This document shows positions 31,531 to 43,213 of a DNA stretch of 64,000 bases, piece after piece (the first letter of the stretch is position 1; each line of letters starts with the position of its first letter). Position numbers and translations under genes: made by a program. The DNA comes from Gentiana macrophylla (lineage: Eukaryota; Streptophyta; Magnoliopsida; Gentianales; Gentianaceae). The DNA lies in the NCBI GenBank assembly GCA_026214975.1, contig CM047810.1, positions 97,294,316-97,358,315 on the forward strand, given 5' to 3'. The notes under the pieces were generated by a model. It did not search any database, had not been told where the DNA came from, and was given only the letters and a program-made list of their open reading frames with translations.

Positions 31531-34282
31531 AAAATTTATATTTATGTTTTATTCTCGATTAGTAAAACCAAATTATGAATTTTACCTTTTGAGAAACGTT
31601 CTCAAGTATGGCTAAGTAATTTTAATCCTTATAAAATAAGCAATGACACGAGCGATCCCGTTATAGTAGTTAGAGACAAGGAGACTACATATTTGATAGA
31701 GTACTCCAATGCTTTAATTATTAATGAAAGCGGAAACTCATGATATGATTAAATCATTTGAAATAAGTTTCAACGAATTAGTCATATATTGGTTACGATC
31801 CAAGATGATCATTCTGTCAAACAATGACAATTAATTCAAATGTTGAATAAGAATGACCACATCGATTTTTGGAAATGTTGTTTTTAAAATTGTAAGATTT
31901 AATATCGACTTATTTTCTATAATCATTGCTTAAAAGTTAATTAAATAGTCAATATTTTGAATACGATTCAAAAGGTTAAAATTTTCTTCGTGAAAGGAAA
32001 TTAAAGACATAGCTCTTGTGATCTTTCTTAAGTCTTATGAAGACTACACTAAGAAATATTTACAGGCGCTTAAAGGATTAAAAGGGAAGGTTAGGGCAAG
32101 TGCTTAAATTGAGGACTTATCGAAGTCTCTATTCTAGGCAAGTATGTTGAGATGAATCTATCTAAGTTCAAGTCAACTCTCGGATATATGATATCCTACG
32201 AGTGTGATTAAATTAGAAAGATTAAATACAAAATTGGAAGGTGAAGCAAACGTTGCAACACTTACCTTCTTTTGAATCTAGTAAACTGATAAGGGAACTA
32301 AATAAATGTTATTATGTTCCGGTTCTTATGAAGAACATACTTTCATTTATTTGTTAGGATTTAGTAGACATATTCAATTGTAAAGAATAAATGTTATTTC
32401 GATAAAGTTGGAAGGTCACTGAATACATACTAGATTGATGTCACTATATAGTTGATATATGTGATGAAATCTCAACTAAATATTTGTATGACTGTTATCC
32501 TTGATATTTGTAGTTGTTCTAGATGTCGACTCTCTGGAAGAGAAACGTATAATCAAATGTCATTCAAATGATGTCTGAACCATGTGATTATGAATCATGT
32601 GAGTGATTATCTTATCTAAAGATGACTAAAATACCCTTTTATGAAAAGGTTATAATTTCTAGAAAAATTGTCTAAAGCCTAAACATACCGATGTTTGTTG
32701 GCTTATGACAATTAATGCCACAAATAATTGTTTGTTAATCTCTATGACTATTTTTAGAAATAGTTGAATGTACTTATTGAAGTACAACAATTCGGAAATC
32801 CTGAAAAGTTTGAGCTAGTACGAATATGAGATTGATGAGCTACATAGGAATTAATCTTCAATTGGATTGAAGTAATTAATACCAGAAGGGTGTTTCAGAA
32901 GTCGTAAGGAATAAGATTCTCACTTGAAGGATACTATTTTTGGGATAAACAATTGGATTGTGTTCCTAAAATGGAAACAACACTTCATATGATAAAGGTG
33001 TGATGCAAGCCATGCAAAGTATCCCTTACCCGTTTCGGGATAGTGCCCTTATACTTAACCGAGTTCCAAAGAATAAAGGTTGAATAATTTTCATATTAGA
33101 TATGTAAGAGGATGCTGTCAAATCTATCTTAACCGATGATTTGAAGTTGTCATAGGCAAAGTCAGAAAAGTCTTGGAGCCTAGTACGACATATGCAACTT
33201 GGTGGAATATCTTAGCAAGTACGCTAGATATTATTTTACTCGTCCGCGGAGCAAAAGGTGTTTGTCTCCAAACATGCTATCTTCTGAAGGAAGTGTTTTC
33301 TTCCAAAAGAAACAGTGGGAGTAAATTAGATCTCAAAAGAGTTTGAGAACCACAAAGATATATTCAACCGCTGGAACATGTGCGGCGCCACATAGTGATG
33401 AGGTGTAGAAACGAAGGCTCAGTGCACACAAAGTTCTCAGAAGTCCATGGATAACCTCAAGCCCGAAAAGGTCACTGGTATGTTCATCTAGAAGAATGAA
33501 TATCTCACGACTTATGAAAGAATGTTTGAAAGGAAAGTTTGAGAAATATGGCCAGGAGCCATAATATTTGAATTAAATTCCATCAGTGACAACCAGATTG
33601 TGAACCTAGTCTGTCTTGCCTAGAGGGAATGTCCCTGTAAGGCTGAGCCCAGTTCTATTCAGACTATGCTCTTTATAACTTCATATCATGACTATATGAT
33701 AGTGTTGAAGACGTTGGGCAAACAGCTCGATGTTCATAGACAATAACATGATATGCGAGCCCATAAGATCCATTTTTGGACTCGAACAAGTTTCCCTAGA
33801 CGATTTCTTTTTTTGATAATCAAAGGAGTTTGATTTAGTCAAAAGAAGGGATATGCCCAATGTGCAAGATGGATAGTGGGAGTGTGTTACAATTTTTGAG
33901 TAAGGTATTGGATATCTCTCTCGAGAATTATCGCCCCATGTCACAGTCAATTAATGTTTGGTTGTTCAAGGTCTTTACGAAAGCTCTTGGATTAGCAGTT
34001 CTTATTTTAGAAATAAGAATCTATAGCGATAGATTTAACTGTTGTTCGATTATAGTTTACCTATATAGATGTGATGCTAAAAGAGTTTAGCATAGGTCGT
34101 GACAAGGGATACTGCAAGCCGGTGTTCTCAAGATCAATCTATGATTAGGACGTTAGTCCTAAAGATAAGGTGAAGGATGATGCTTATGGAGGTTTCCTTT
34201 GCTACTGCAATAGGATCCATCATAAGAGTTATGCTAGATGTTCACAGTCCATGAAGATTCATGAGCAAGTATGAAAGTGATT
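31531..34282 (+). pseudogene. Element C gag-pol, strongly decayed
   Basis: Recognisable pieces only: KYLQALKGLKGKVRASA near 32050-32110 (after the zinc knuckle), ELNKCYYVPVLMKNILSF near 32290-32350 (pre-integrase, compare LNNCYFVPALTKSIISIS in F), ALILNRVPK near 33045 (integrase C-terminal part), VFVSKHAI-type and SGSKIDL-type pieces near 33260-33340, DNQIVNLV with VPV near 33590-33640 (RT start), and KMDSGSV then ILEIRIYSDRF near 33865-34035 (RT core). Spacer lengths suggest many deletions. D follows immediately. Confidence 0.7.
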
Positions 34283-34287
34283 CTAGT

Positions 34288-35042
34288 TGATACGATCACG
34301 AATGAGGTTCCCGACCCTTTGGCCCCGATGCAACCGATAGATCATCTGGTAATTCGAGATGGGCCTATGACGAGGCTCCAAAAGAAAAGGATGCGAGAGG
34401 CTTTGAATAATCTGATCCTAGATATTTATTTGGAGCAAGAGCAGCCCAAGTCGGAGGAAGAACAGCCCATAAAATGCATCATTTATGCAATTGGGCTTGA
34501 AGACAACGAAGATGGGCTTGGTTAGGTTGCAAGATTTGTGGCGCCATTATTTAAGTTATTTTGGACTTGTTTTATTATTTTTATGTAGGACATTATTTAA
34601 TAATTATCTTGTGGGCTTAGAAGACACAAGAAATACTTAAAAGCCCAAAAAGTGGGGCGCCCCCTTCTAGTCCTAGTTCACTTAGGTTTATTTTACTAGT
34701 TTCCTTCTCCCATATTGCTAAGGAGGATTACTAGTCTTTTATTTGTAGCCTATATATAGGCAAGCCACTATCATAATAAAGCACAACATAATTTTGAAGT
34801 TTAAACATATTATTGAGTTGAGGACTTTCTCTTCTTGCCATTTTAATCTGTGACTGATTAAAACAAAATCACTTGCGAGTGAGTAGTCTTTTTGTCGTAG
34901 AGATTACATCCTTCAAGAACGAATCAGCGTTTTGAGCACACGTTGTCTATTCTTGGCCTTAGCCTAGGTCGAGGACTCTAGGTTTAGGTTTCGTAGCTCG
35001 CCATTGATCCCTTGAGTCGTTTCCTGGAACCGTATCGCATCA
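34288..35042 (+). repeat. Element D 5' LTR
   Basis: 755 bp. TATATATA at 34751-34758 within CCTATATATAGG is the likely TATA box. GGGGCGCCCC near 34654 is a perfect palindrome. The first 238 bases carry the same open frame that ends pol in the 3' LTR. Confidence 0.95.
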
Positions 35043-35044
35043 GT

Positions 35045-35056
35045 TGGTAGCAGAGC
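35045..35056 (+). other. Element D primer binding site
   Basis: TGGTAGCAGAGC, two bases after the LTR end, a one-base variant of the tRNA-iMet site TGGTATCAGAGC. Confidence 0.75.
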
Positions 35057-35215
35057 CCAGTGACCGAGGTATCAAATATCCTTATTTGTTTTAATTTCCA
35101 TTGTTCTTTCGTTTCTTGTCCTTACATCAAAAAAACAAAATAGAAGAACCTGCGTCTTCTTGTTCATCAGTTTTATTGTGAGTTGCCTGTGTTTTTGTGT
35201 TTCGTTGCTTGTTAT

Positions 35216-35261
<46 letters not shown>

Positions 35262-35763
35262 TTTTCCTTTCTTTTTGTCGTCCTTTACAAAAAAAAAAAA
35301 AAAGGAACCACTAGAAATCCATCCTGATCCCAGTTATATCCTTTGTTAATTATCTTTACAGCTTGCCGTACAAAACAAAATGACCTAGCTTTGCTCTTTG
35401 CCGCCGCATGAACCAATCAAAAAAAAAATTGCCCTAATTGTTCTTGCTGTGGGCGTCCTCATAGTCAAAAAATATAGCATCAGAATTTTTGTTCCATTCC
35501 TTCATCCTTTACTGAAACAAAAAAAAAAAACCTAATTCCTGCAAACCCCCCCCAACGATCGACCCGACTGTTCCTTTTTCTTTTTCCAACCCGTCACCCC
35601 TACCCCTAGTTGTCTAAGTCTAGGCTGTGGTGTTTGAACTGTACTCGTGTTGCTCGTTATTCTGATTTGTTTGCAGAAGGAACTCCTACGACTGAGAGGA
35701 CGAGGGTGAGTGCAAACACGAGCGTTGTGAGGTTGTGAAAAAAAAAATAATAAAAATTTCATC
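35057..35763 (+). other. Element D leader with long A tracts
   Basis: Untranslated. An uninterrupted A run of about 41 bases (about 35217-35258) and a second of about 14 (35289-35302), with shorter runs near 35420 and 35519. ORFs here on the minus strand (35532-35895) are not supported by homology. Confidence 0.7.
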
Positions 35764-37100
35764 ATGTCGAAGTATAGTGAAGAAGGTATGACCGATGGTA
35801 GACTCAAGCTGATGACCGACAGTTTGAGGCGTGATTTGCAGAGTGCTACTGAGACTTTTCAAGAGGAAATTAAACAGGACATAGCCGATTTGCACCGAAA
35901 CATGGCTGGTTTGGCCGACCTACCCAACGCCGTGGCTGCGTTGACAACCAGGCTGGATGAAATGATGAGAAGGGACGGTGGTAATGGTCACAATAGAAAC
36001 GGTGGTAATGGTGGTAATCGGAATGGTGGTGATGGTGTCAACAGGGATGGAGGTCACAGAGGTAACATGGCCGTCAACGACAATGATGATATACCTGAGG
36101 ATGACGTAGTGGATAATAATATGCGACAAATTAAAATGAAGCTGCCATCTTTTTCCGGTTCTGTCGACGCAGATGTGTACATTGACTGAGAGTCGAAATT
36201 GGAGCAGATTTTTGCGTGCAATAATTATTCTGAGGAGAAGAAGTGTAGACTTGCGCAGCTTGAATTTACGGGATATGCTATGGTATGGTTAAAACAAACA
36301 AATTTTATGCGGCGCAAAAATGGTGCGAGGGATATAAGTACGTGGCAGGATTTGAGACAAGAAATGAGGAAGCGTTTTGTTCCTCATTCGTATTACCGGG
36401 AACAATATCGTAAGTTGCAAACTATTCAGCAAGGAGAGCGTTCTGTGGATGATTATTATCAGGAATTAGTCACCCTCTTGGCGAAGGCTCAGGTTGACGA
36501 AGATGAGGAGATGACCATGCAGCGATTTTTGACAGGTTTACGATTGGATATTTCGAATCGAGTGGAATTACAGCAGTGTCAGACTTTGGATGATATGTTA
36601 CATGCAGCCGTGACGCATGAAAAGCAAATTAAGCATCAGAAAGCCGCCTACTCTAAACAGTCCGGAGGTAACGTTTCTGGTTCCCGTACTTTCCAATCTA
36701 AGGGAGATCCCACTAAATTTCATCAAACAGCCCCGAAACAGTCCTTATTCCCGCCAAGGGAAGCTCCTAGGCCGAGAGAGATTGAAAAAGGGACAAAAAC
36801 AGCCACGACCTCCAAACCATCACATGAGATACGGTGCCATAAGTGTCATGGTATGGGACACATAGCTTCTCAATGCCCTTCCAAACGGCGTATTTTGGTG
36901 CATAGAGAGGCTATAGATGAACGGAGTTATGAGTCGGCGTCGGATGTGGAGGAAGAGGAAGATGATGATGTTGATTATTGTCCGGAGGACCCAATGGGCG
37001 GAGATGTATACCAATCAGCTTTTGTGATCAAAAGAGCTTTGAGTAGTGTGGTCAAGGTAGAGGATAACTTGCAACGTGAAAATATCTTTCATACACGGTG
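35764..37100 (+). pseudogene. Element D gag
   Basis: Capsid/nucleocapsid. The start MSKYSEEGMTDGRL is followed by a Gly/Asn/Arg repeat region (about residues 75-105: NGGNRNGGDG) and MKLPSFSGSVDADVYID. A single in-frame TGA (36187-36189) replaces the Trp normally in D-x-Y-x-W-E. The same frame then continues: EKKCRLAQLEFTGYAMVWLK, MRKRFVPHSYYREQYRKL, QGERSVDDYYQELVTLL and RFLTGLRLDISNRVEL. The CCHC knuckle CHKCHGMGHIASQC is at 36835-36876. This is typical chromovirus gag. One nonsense codon is the only lesion in about 1.3 kb. Confidence 0.92.
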
Positions 37101-37880
37101 CTTAGTTAATGGGAAGCTTTGTTTGATGATTATCGATCCGGGGAGTTGTACAAACGTCATTAGTGCCGGTTTTGTTTCGAGTGTGGGGATGCCTACGATA
37201 CCCCATCCTCACCCGTATAAGCTACAATGGTTGAACGACGTCGGCGAGATTAGTGTGACGAAGCAGGCTTTGATTTCTTTCACTCTTGGACGACTTGATG
37301 ATGAGGTTCTATGTGATGTCGTGCCAATGCATGTAGGGCATATTCTTTTGGGACGACCATGGCAATTTGATAGGAGAGTGTATATGATGGGTATGCGAAC
37401 ACTTATACGCTGCGGCATAAAGGGAAAAATATTATACTTCGCGCTTTATCACCTGAAGATGCTCATAAGGACCAACTTAAATTAGCTGCGGGTCGTGAGG
37501 CACAACGGAAATCCGAGGGAGTACAGTCGAAAAATGAAAAAGCAATTGTTCCGACGGGAGAGAAAGATAAAGAGGGTGTGCGAACTCGAGTGGAGGGAAA
37601 AATAAAAGTTGAAAAAGAAAAGGTAAGGGAGGGCGCTTTAGTACCATATGAGGGGAAAAATAAAGTCGAAAAGTTGAAAGTGAGGGAGGGCGCCATTAGC
37701 ACCGAGGGAGAAAAAAAAGCGGTGAAGAATAAAGGTGAGCGAGTGCTAGGATCTTTCTACATAGGGGCTGGCGACATCCGTCGTGCTGTTGAAGAGGGCG
37801 CTACACCTCTCCTCTTTATTTATAAAGAGGCCGAATTCCCTTCCCCCTTCCCCCTGTTTTACGATTACTTCTGACGTAAT
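37101..37880 (+). pseudogene. Element D protease and charged linker
   Basis: The protease is in frame with gag: CLMIIDPGSCTNVISAGFVS contains the active-site Asp (the usual D-S/G-G triad reads D-P-G), then LGRPWQFDRRVYM. A one-base loss near 37385-37400 shifts the frame (gag-protease frame ends at 37485). In the new frame to about 37872 lies a Lys/Glu-rich linker with two copies of K-x-KVEK-x-KVREGA (37600-37700), then IGAGDIRRAVEEGATPLLF and a Pro/Phe-rich end just before RT. Confidence 0.8.
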
Positions 37881-38620
37881 GAGTTCTCTTCCTAGTGTGG
37901 TGCAGACATTGTTGCAGGATTTTGCGGATCTCTTTCCCGAGGAAGAGCCAGCGGTTTGCCGCCCGAGGCGTGGAGCACCAAATCGATTTCATTCCGGGTC
38001 AAGATTACCAAACCGACCAGCCTATCGGGCTAACCCGGATGAAACAAAAGAGATCCAACGGCAAGTCACGGAGCTGCTACAAAAGGGCAAAATACAAGAA
38101 TCCATGAGCCCGTGTGCGGTACCGGTCATTGTGGTGCCTAAGAAGGATGGAACTTGGCACATGTGCGTGGACTGTCGCGCAATAAACCAAATCACAATCA
38201 GGTATCGTCATCCCATTCCCCGTTTAGATGATATGCTAGATGAGTTATGTGGGGCGCAACTATTTTCTAAAATTGATTTAAAAAGTGGCTATCATCAAGT
38301 GCGAATACGTGAGGGTGATGATGTGGAAAACGGCGTTTAAAACTAAATTTGGTTTATATGAGTGGTGGTTATGCCTTTTGGATTGACAAATGCACCTAGC
38401 ACGTTTATGCGATTAATGAATGAAGTACTTAGGGACTTTATTGGTAAGTTTGTGGTTGTCTATTTCGATGATATCTTGATTTATAGCCATAACTTAGAAG
38501 AACATGTTAGTCACCTAAGGGCTATTTTAGAAACACTTCGTGATGCTCGATTGTATGCTAACCTTAAAAAGTGTACTTTTGCATGGATAGAGTCGTGTTT
38601 CTTGGTTTTGTTGTGAGTGC
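37783..38620 (+). pseudogene. Element D reverse transcriptase
   Basis: DVMSSLPSVVQTLLQDFADL opens the domain. LPNRPAYRANPDETKEIQRQ, SPCAVPVIVVPKKDGTWHMC, RHPIPRLDDMLDELCGAQLF and SKIDLKSGYHQVRI follow up to 38340, where a +1 and a -1 error 30-40 bases apart interrupt WKTAFKT..GLYEW. The next frame, from 38362, has [20 protein letters not shown] and [11 protein letters not shown] (YFDD at 38461-38472). All catalytic Asp residues are present. Confidence 0.92.
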
Positions 38621-39250
38621 ACAGGTGTTGAGGTTGATCAAGAGAAGATTAAAGCGGTCAAGTGGCTCGAACCAAAGTCACCATGAAGTTCGTAGTTTCC
38701 ATGGCTTGGCAAGCTTCTATAGGCGATTTGTGCGGGATTTTAGTGGCATCGCCGCCCCACTGAACGAATTGGTCAAGAAGAACGTTCCTTTCCATTGGGG
38801 ACCTAAGCAAAGGGAGTCTTTCGAAATTCTTAAAGCTCGTTTAATTTCAGCCCCATACTTGCTTTACCTGATTTTAATAAAGCTTTTGAGATAGAATGTG
38901 ATGCTTCGGGTGTGGGTGTTGGTGGAGTGCTTATTCAGGAGGGTCGCCCTATTGCTTACTATAGTGAAAAACTTAAGGGTCCTCAGCTAAATTATGCCAC
39001 TTATGATAAGGAATTATATGCTCTAGTTCGTGTCTTCACACATGGCAACCTTATTTGAGGCCTAGGAATTTATTATTCACACACACTACATGAATCACTT
39101 AAATACCTTAAGGGCCGGGGTAAACCGAGTAAACGGCATGTTCGTTGGATGGAGTTTATAGAGTCTTTTCCTTATGTGATTAAGTATAAAAAAGGTCAAG
39201 ATAATGTAGTAGCTGATGCTTTGTCACGTCGATACACTTTGATCACTACG
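38571..39250 (+). pseudogene. Element D RT connection and RNase H
   Basis: 38571-38894 holds SFHGLASFYRRFVRDFSGIA and [12 protein letters not shown]. After a frameshift near 38870 come [18 protein letters not shown] (catalytic Asp), [29 protein letters not shown] (catalytic Glu) and, after another near 39050, [19 protein letters not shown] at about 39190-39240, the standard RNase H end. Three or four frameshifts. Confidence 0.88.
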
Positions 39251-40749
39251 ATGCAAACTAAATTTCTTGGCTTTGAATTTATTAAGGAGTTGTACATCTT
39301 AGACCCTGATTTGCTGAACCGTTTGCTGCAACTAGTGAATCTGCTCATGATAAGTTTTATAGGAGTGAAGGTTTTTTATATCGTGAGCATGCTTTGTGTA
39401 TCCCCCACTGTTCCCTACGTGAATTACTTGTTCGTGAAACGCATGGTGGAGGTCTTATGGGACATTTTGGAGTCACTAAAACACTAGATATGCTTAAGTC
39501 GCATTTTTATTGGCCACACATGCGTGTAGACGTTAATCGTTTTTGTGCTTCTTGTATTGTGTGCAAACATGCTAAGTCCAAGTCCGCACCTCACGGTTTG
39601 TACACGCCACTGCCGATACCCACGTCCCCTTGGACTGATTTGTCCATGGATTTTGTTTTGGGTTTACCTCGTTCTAGGAATGGTCATGATTCTATTTTTG
39701 TGGTGGTGGATAGATTTTCTAAGATGACGCATTTCATTGCTTGTTCTAAAACGAATGATGCATCTCATATAGCTGATTTATTCTTTCGTGAAATTGTTCG
39801 TTTACATGGTGTGCCTCGTACTATAGTGAGTGATCGTGATGTGAAGTTTATAAGTCATTTCTGGAGAGTTTTATGGCAGCGTTTGGGTACTAAATTACTA
39901 TATTCTTCTGCATATCACCCCCAAACGGACGGTCAAACCGAAGTCGTTAATCGTGTATTGGGTCAATTGCTTCGTACTGTTGTTCAAAAAATTTTGCGAA
40001 ATTGGGAAAATTGCTTACCCTTTGTGGAGTTTGCTTATAATCGTTGTAAACATTCTGTGACTCGTTTTACACCTTTTGAAATTGTATATGGGTTCAATCC
40101 TGATACCCCTTTCTCATTAGCTCCTTTGCCCGCAGGTATGCAAGTCAGTTTGGATGGTGACGCAAAGGCTGAGTTGGTGAAAGAGTTGCATGCACAGGCT
40201 CGGAAGAATGTAGAAAACGCAACGGCTCGGTACATGAAGCAAGCGAATAAGGGCCGCAAGGAAGTTATTTTTGAACCCGGCGATTGGGTTTGGCTGCATT
40301 ATCGCAAGGACCGCTTTCCCAAGCAGCGGAAAACCAAGTTACATCCTCGTGGTGATGGACCTTTTGAAGTGCTGGAGCGGATCAACAACAATGTCTACGA
40401 GATTTCCATTCCCGAAGATTGGGGCGTCTCGAATTCGATTAATGTGGCTGATTTGATGCCCTTTGACAATCCTTACGATCTGAGGACAGATCCTTCACAA
40501 CCGGGAGGGAATGATACGATCACGAATGAGGTTCCCGACCCTTTGGCCCCGATGCAACCGATAGATCATCTGGTAATTCGAGATGGGCCTATGACGAGGC
40601 TCCAAAAGAAAAGGATGCGAGAGGCTTTGAATAATCTGATCCTAGATATTTATTTGGAGCAAGAGCAGCCCAAGTCGGAGGAAGAACAGCCCATAAAATG
40701 CATCATTTATGCAATTGGGCTTGAAGACAACGAAGATGGGCTTGGTTAG
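39251..40749 (+). CDS. Element D integrase with C-terminal extension into 3' LTR
   Basis: Open for 451 aa from 39394. An HHCC finger (H of [24 protein letters not shown]). Core: [20 protein letters not shown] (Asp), [20 protein letters not shown] (Asp) and [20 protein letters not shown] (Glu). [18 protein letters not shown] and [18 protein letters not shown] form a GPF/Y module. [20 protein letters not shown] and [16 protein letters not shown] follow. The frame crosses the PPT at 40501-40511 and ends 238 bases inside the 3' LTR. No classical chromodomain. The tail matches the CRM-type C terminus in position and style. The true upstream start is in polyprotein frame. Confidence 0.9.
40501..40511 (+). 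other. Element D polypurine tract (within pol frame)
   Basis: CCGGGAGGGAA immediately before the 3' LTR TGATACG. It is translated as PGGN within the integrase tail, so PPT and coding sequence overlap. Confidence 0.85.
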
Positions 40750-41266
40750 GTTGCAAGATTTGTGGCGCCATTATTTAAGTTATTTTGGACTTGTTTTATT
40801 ATTTTTATGTAGGACATTATTTAATAATTATCTTGTGGGTTTAGAAGACACAAGAAATACTTAAAAGCCCAAAAGGTGGGGCGCCCCCTTCTAGTCCTAG
40901 TTCACTTAGGTTTATTTTACTAGTTTCCTTCTCCCACATTGCTAAGGAGGATTACTAGTCTTTTATTTGTAGCCTATATATAGGCAAGCCACTATCATAA
41001 TAAAGCACAACATAATTTTGAAGTTTAAACATATTATTGAGTTGAGGACTTTCTCTTCTTGCCGTTTTAATCTGTGACTGATTAAAACAAAATCACTTGC
41101 AAGTGAGTAGTCTCTTTGTCGTAGAGATTACATCCTTCAAGAACGAATCAGCATTTTGAGCACACGTTGTCTATTCTTGGCCTTAGCCTAGGTAGAGGAC
41201 TCTAGGTTTAGGTTTCGTAGCTCGCCATTGATCCCTTGAGTCGTTTCCTGGAACCGTATCGCATCA
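40512..41266 (+). repeat. Element D 3' LTR
   Basis: 755 bp with TATATATA at 40975-40982, followed by TSD CTAGT (41267-41271). It encodes the last 79 residues of pol. Confidence 0.95.
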
Positions 41267-41271
41267 CTAGT

Positions 41272-41667
41272 AAACGTCGAGAATATCCTTAAACAAGTTA
41301 AGGATGGTTTCCTAGTTTATCGAAACTTGGAAGAGAATAAATATAGTTATACAGACGTGTATCCTGAGTCTTATAAAGGCTAGTGTGAGCTACAGTCTGG
41401 GTTTGCAGTCACTTTGATTAGGTGATACAGTGAGCTGGAAATGTTCTAGGCTATGGGTCACTGCATATTCTACAACTTAGCCAAAACACAGAAGTGCCTT
41501 AGAGGCATAGCGAGAGCAGTACATGAGTCTATGAGGTTCATTCCTGAACCTTGAACGGTTCTTCCACCTTTTCTATATAGCTGATTTAATAAGTGGATTT
41601 ATTGCTTGAAGCAAGGACTAGGGTCTCGTCAGAGATTCATGTGTGTGTTGAGGCGGTTCTTTTTTGC
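41272..41667 (+). pseudogene. Element C RNase H remnant
   Basis: C resumes after D. QVKDGFLVYRNLEENKYSYT-like text, a KSQSGFV equivalent (LQSGFAVTL) and VSWKCS across a frameshift (41395-41445) mark copia RNase H. LRRF at about 41649 is the last recognisable piece before G. Confidence 0.65.
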
Positions 41668-43186
41668 TGGATATACAGAAACTCGAATCCGGATCCGATC
41701 TATAATTAGATTCGTTTACGATTTTACCCCGATATGATTCGCATAAATAATTAATTACTACAAGAAGTTTAGTAGATTTACCCAAACCGGATAGAGACGA
41801 TAAATCGACAAAAGGGAGAAGCCGTAGTCTTCCGGATTGTATCTCTAAGCGATGACTGGTGGACGTCGATCCTCACCGTAGAACCTCCTCGAATATGCAC
41901 AAGAAAAAACCCTAGGTTTTTCTTCTCTTAATGACTAGAACGAGAAACTAATTTTTCTCTTCTTTTTAGTGAATAGTGGCGCCAATTTTACTTGTCAATT
42001 GTGTTGGGAGGAACTCTCTTTATATAGGAAAATAACTAGTCAAGAGAGAGTTATCCTTTTCACAATACAATTACCTATTCCCATAAGGAAAATATATTTT
42101 TGCCAAAAGATAAGAGATAATTCTCACAAAAATCAATCTCTTATTTTTCCATTAATTATCCAACAAATAGATAATTAAATAATTAGACATGTGATATAAT
42201 CTAGAAAAATTTCTTTCCCTAATTATCCACAAAATAGGCGCCACTTTTTAGCCATTTTAATAGAAAATGTCTTTTCTATTTTACATATTATTTACCAAAT
42301 AAATAATATTTCATATTTATTAAATATGCCAAATATTTAATTTATTCTCGAGGTTCCATAAACGAGAAAACACTCGCGTGTTAGGAGCCAACCCGGGGAC
42401 CATGGACCTATAATCAGTAGCTACAATAAATTAAATAAAATATTAATCGAACATAATCTTTCTGCTTAATTCATTAATTCCGGAATTACGCCACCATAAA
42501 TAGAAAACTGAACTTTATCGATTATCTCAAAACGTCGAGTCGAGTCGATAAGTGTCCATTGATATAATCATTACATATAAACTAACCCTCCATAGACTAT
42601 CCGTAATGAAGCAGGATTATTTCATTAAATCTTCTTCAATACATCTTATCCTTATTTATCATTAACCCACTAGTGATCAATTAGTTCATAACGAACACAT
42701 CAAACCCTATCCTGAAACAAGCAGGAGCCTGTAATCACTTTAGGATTAAGGTTAATCCATATATGATCATCTTGTGATTTAATAAGATTCCTCAATCACG
42801 GAATTATATGAGAAACTCAGATTAAATCGGTCTAGTTCTACATGACTCTCATCATATATAAATGCCCCACTTAGACAACCAACGTCGACGGTCCGGATAG
42901 GACGGTCACACCATAAAGTGTTCTGGGCGCATTAATGGTGGTTTAATCAATAGGCCCCATACTCTGATTAAGTTCACCAAGGACTAACAGTTCAAGTGTA
43001 TCACCATAAACTTAATCCTCGCATGTGACACACACACAAAGTTATATGGCTACATATGAAACGACTTGGGGTTTTCAGCAGTGTATAATATATAAGACGA
43101 AGCAAATAATAAGATGAGAATAAATCTGTCATTTATTAATTCTAAAAATAATTACATAAATTGTCTTTCGCGCGCTACTTCCAACA
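41668..43186 (-). repeat. Element G: minus-strand copia 3' LTR
   Basis: On the minus strand it begins TGTTGGAAGTAGCGCG (43186) and ends near CTGTATATCCA (41668, plus or minus a few bases). It shares blocks with E's LTRs: GGACCATGGACCTATAA, CTCTTTATATAGG (minus-strand TATA) and AATTGTCTTTCG. The PPT lies at its plus-strand right. The rest of G is beyond the window or displaced by F. Confidence 0.8.
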
Positions 43187-43213
43187 ATCTCCCACTTGCC
43201 CGTAAGGACAAGC
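43187..43213 (-). other. Element G polypurine tract and body stub
   Basis: ATCTCCCACTTGCC on the plus strand is the PPT (GGCAAGTGGGAGAT) of a minus-strand element. Only about 27 bases of G remain before F's LTR starts. Confidence 0.75.

Larger units (their letters stand above)
34288..41266 (+). mobile_element. Element D: complete CRM-like Ty3 retrotransposon
   Basis: LTRs 34288-35042 and 40512-41266, both 755 bp, start TGATACGATCACG and end GCATCA. TSD CTAGT at 34283-34287 and 41267-41271. Gag with CCHC, protease, RT, RNase H and integrase are in order. The pol frame runs through the PPT into the 3' LTR, a known trait of centromeric CRM elements. LTR copies differ at eight substitutions by my count (seven transitions, one transversion) and no indels, so insertion is fairly recent. 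Confidence 0.95.
27583..41667 (+). mobile_element. Element C: degenerate copia retrotransposon, split by D
   Basis: Plus-strand copia with 5' LTR 27583-29502, tRNA-iMet PBS, a long structured leader, and a gag-pol so decayed that homology shows only in short pieces. D (34288-41266) interrupts RT/RNase H, and G cuts it off at 41668. Its 3' LTR is not in the window. It is a relative of F (43214 onward), sharing the LTR start, leader structures and pol sequence. Confidence 0.85.

Noticed and set aside
34271..34525. 84-aa ORF as an independent gene
   Set aside because: It is the 5' LTR copy of the pol C-terminus that reads into the 3' LTR.
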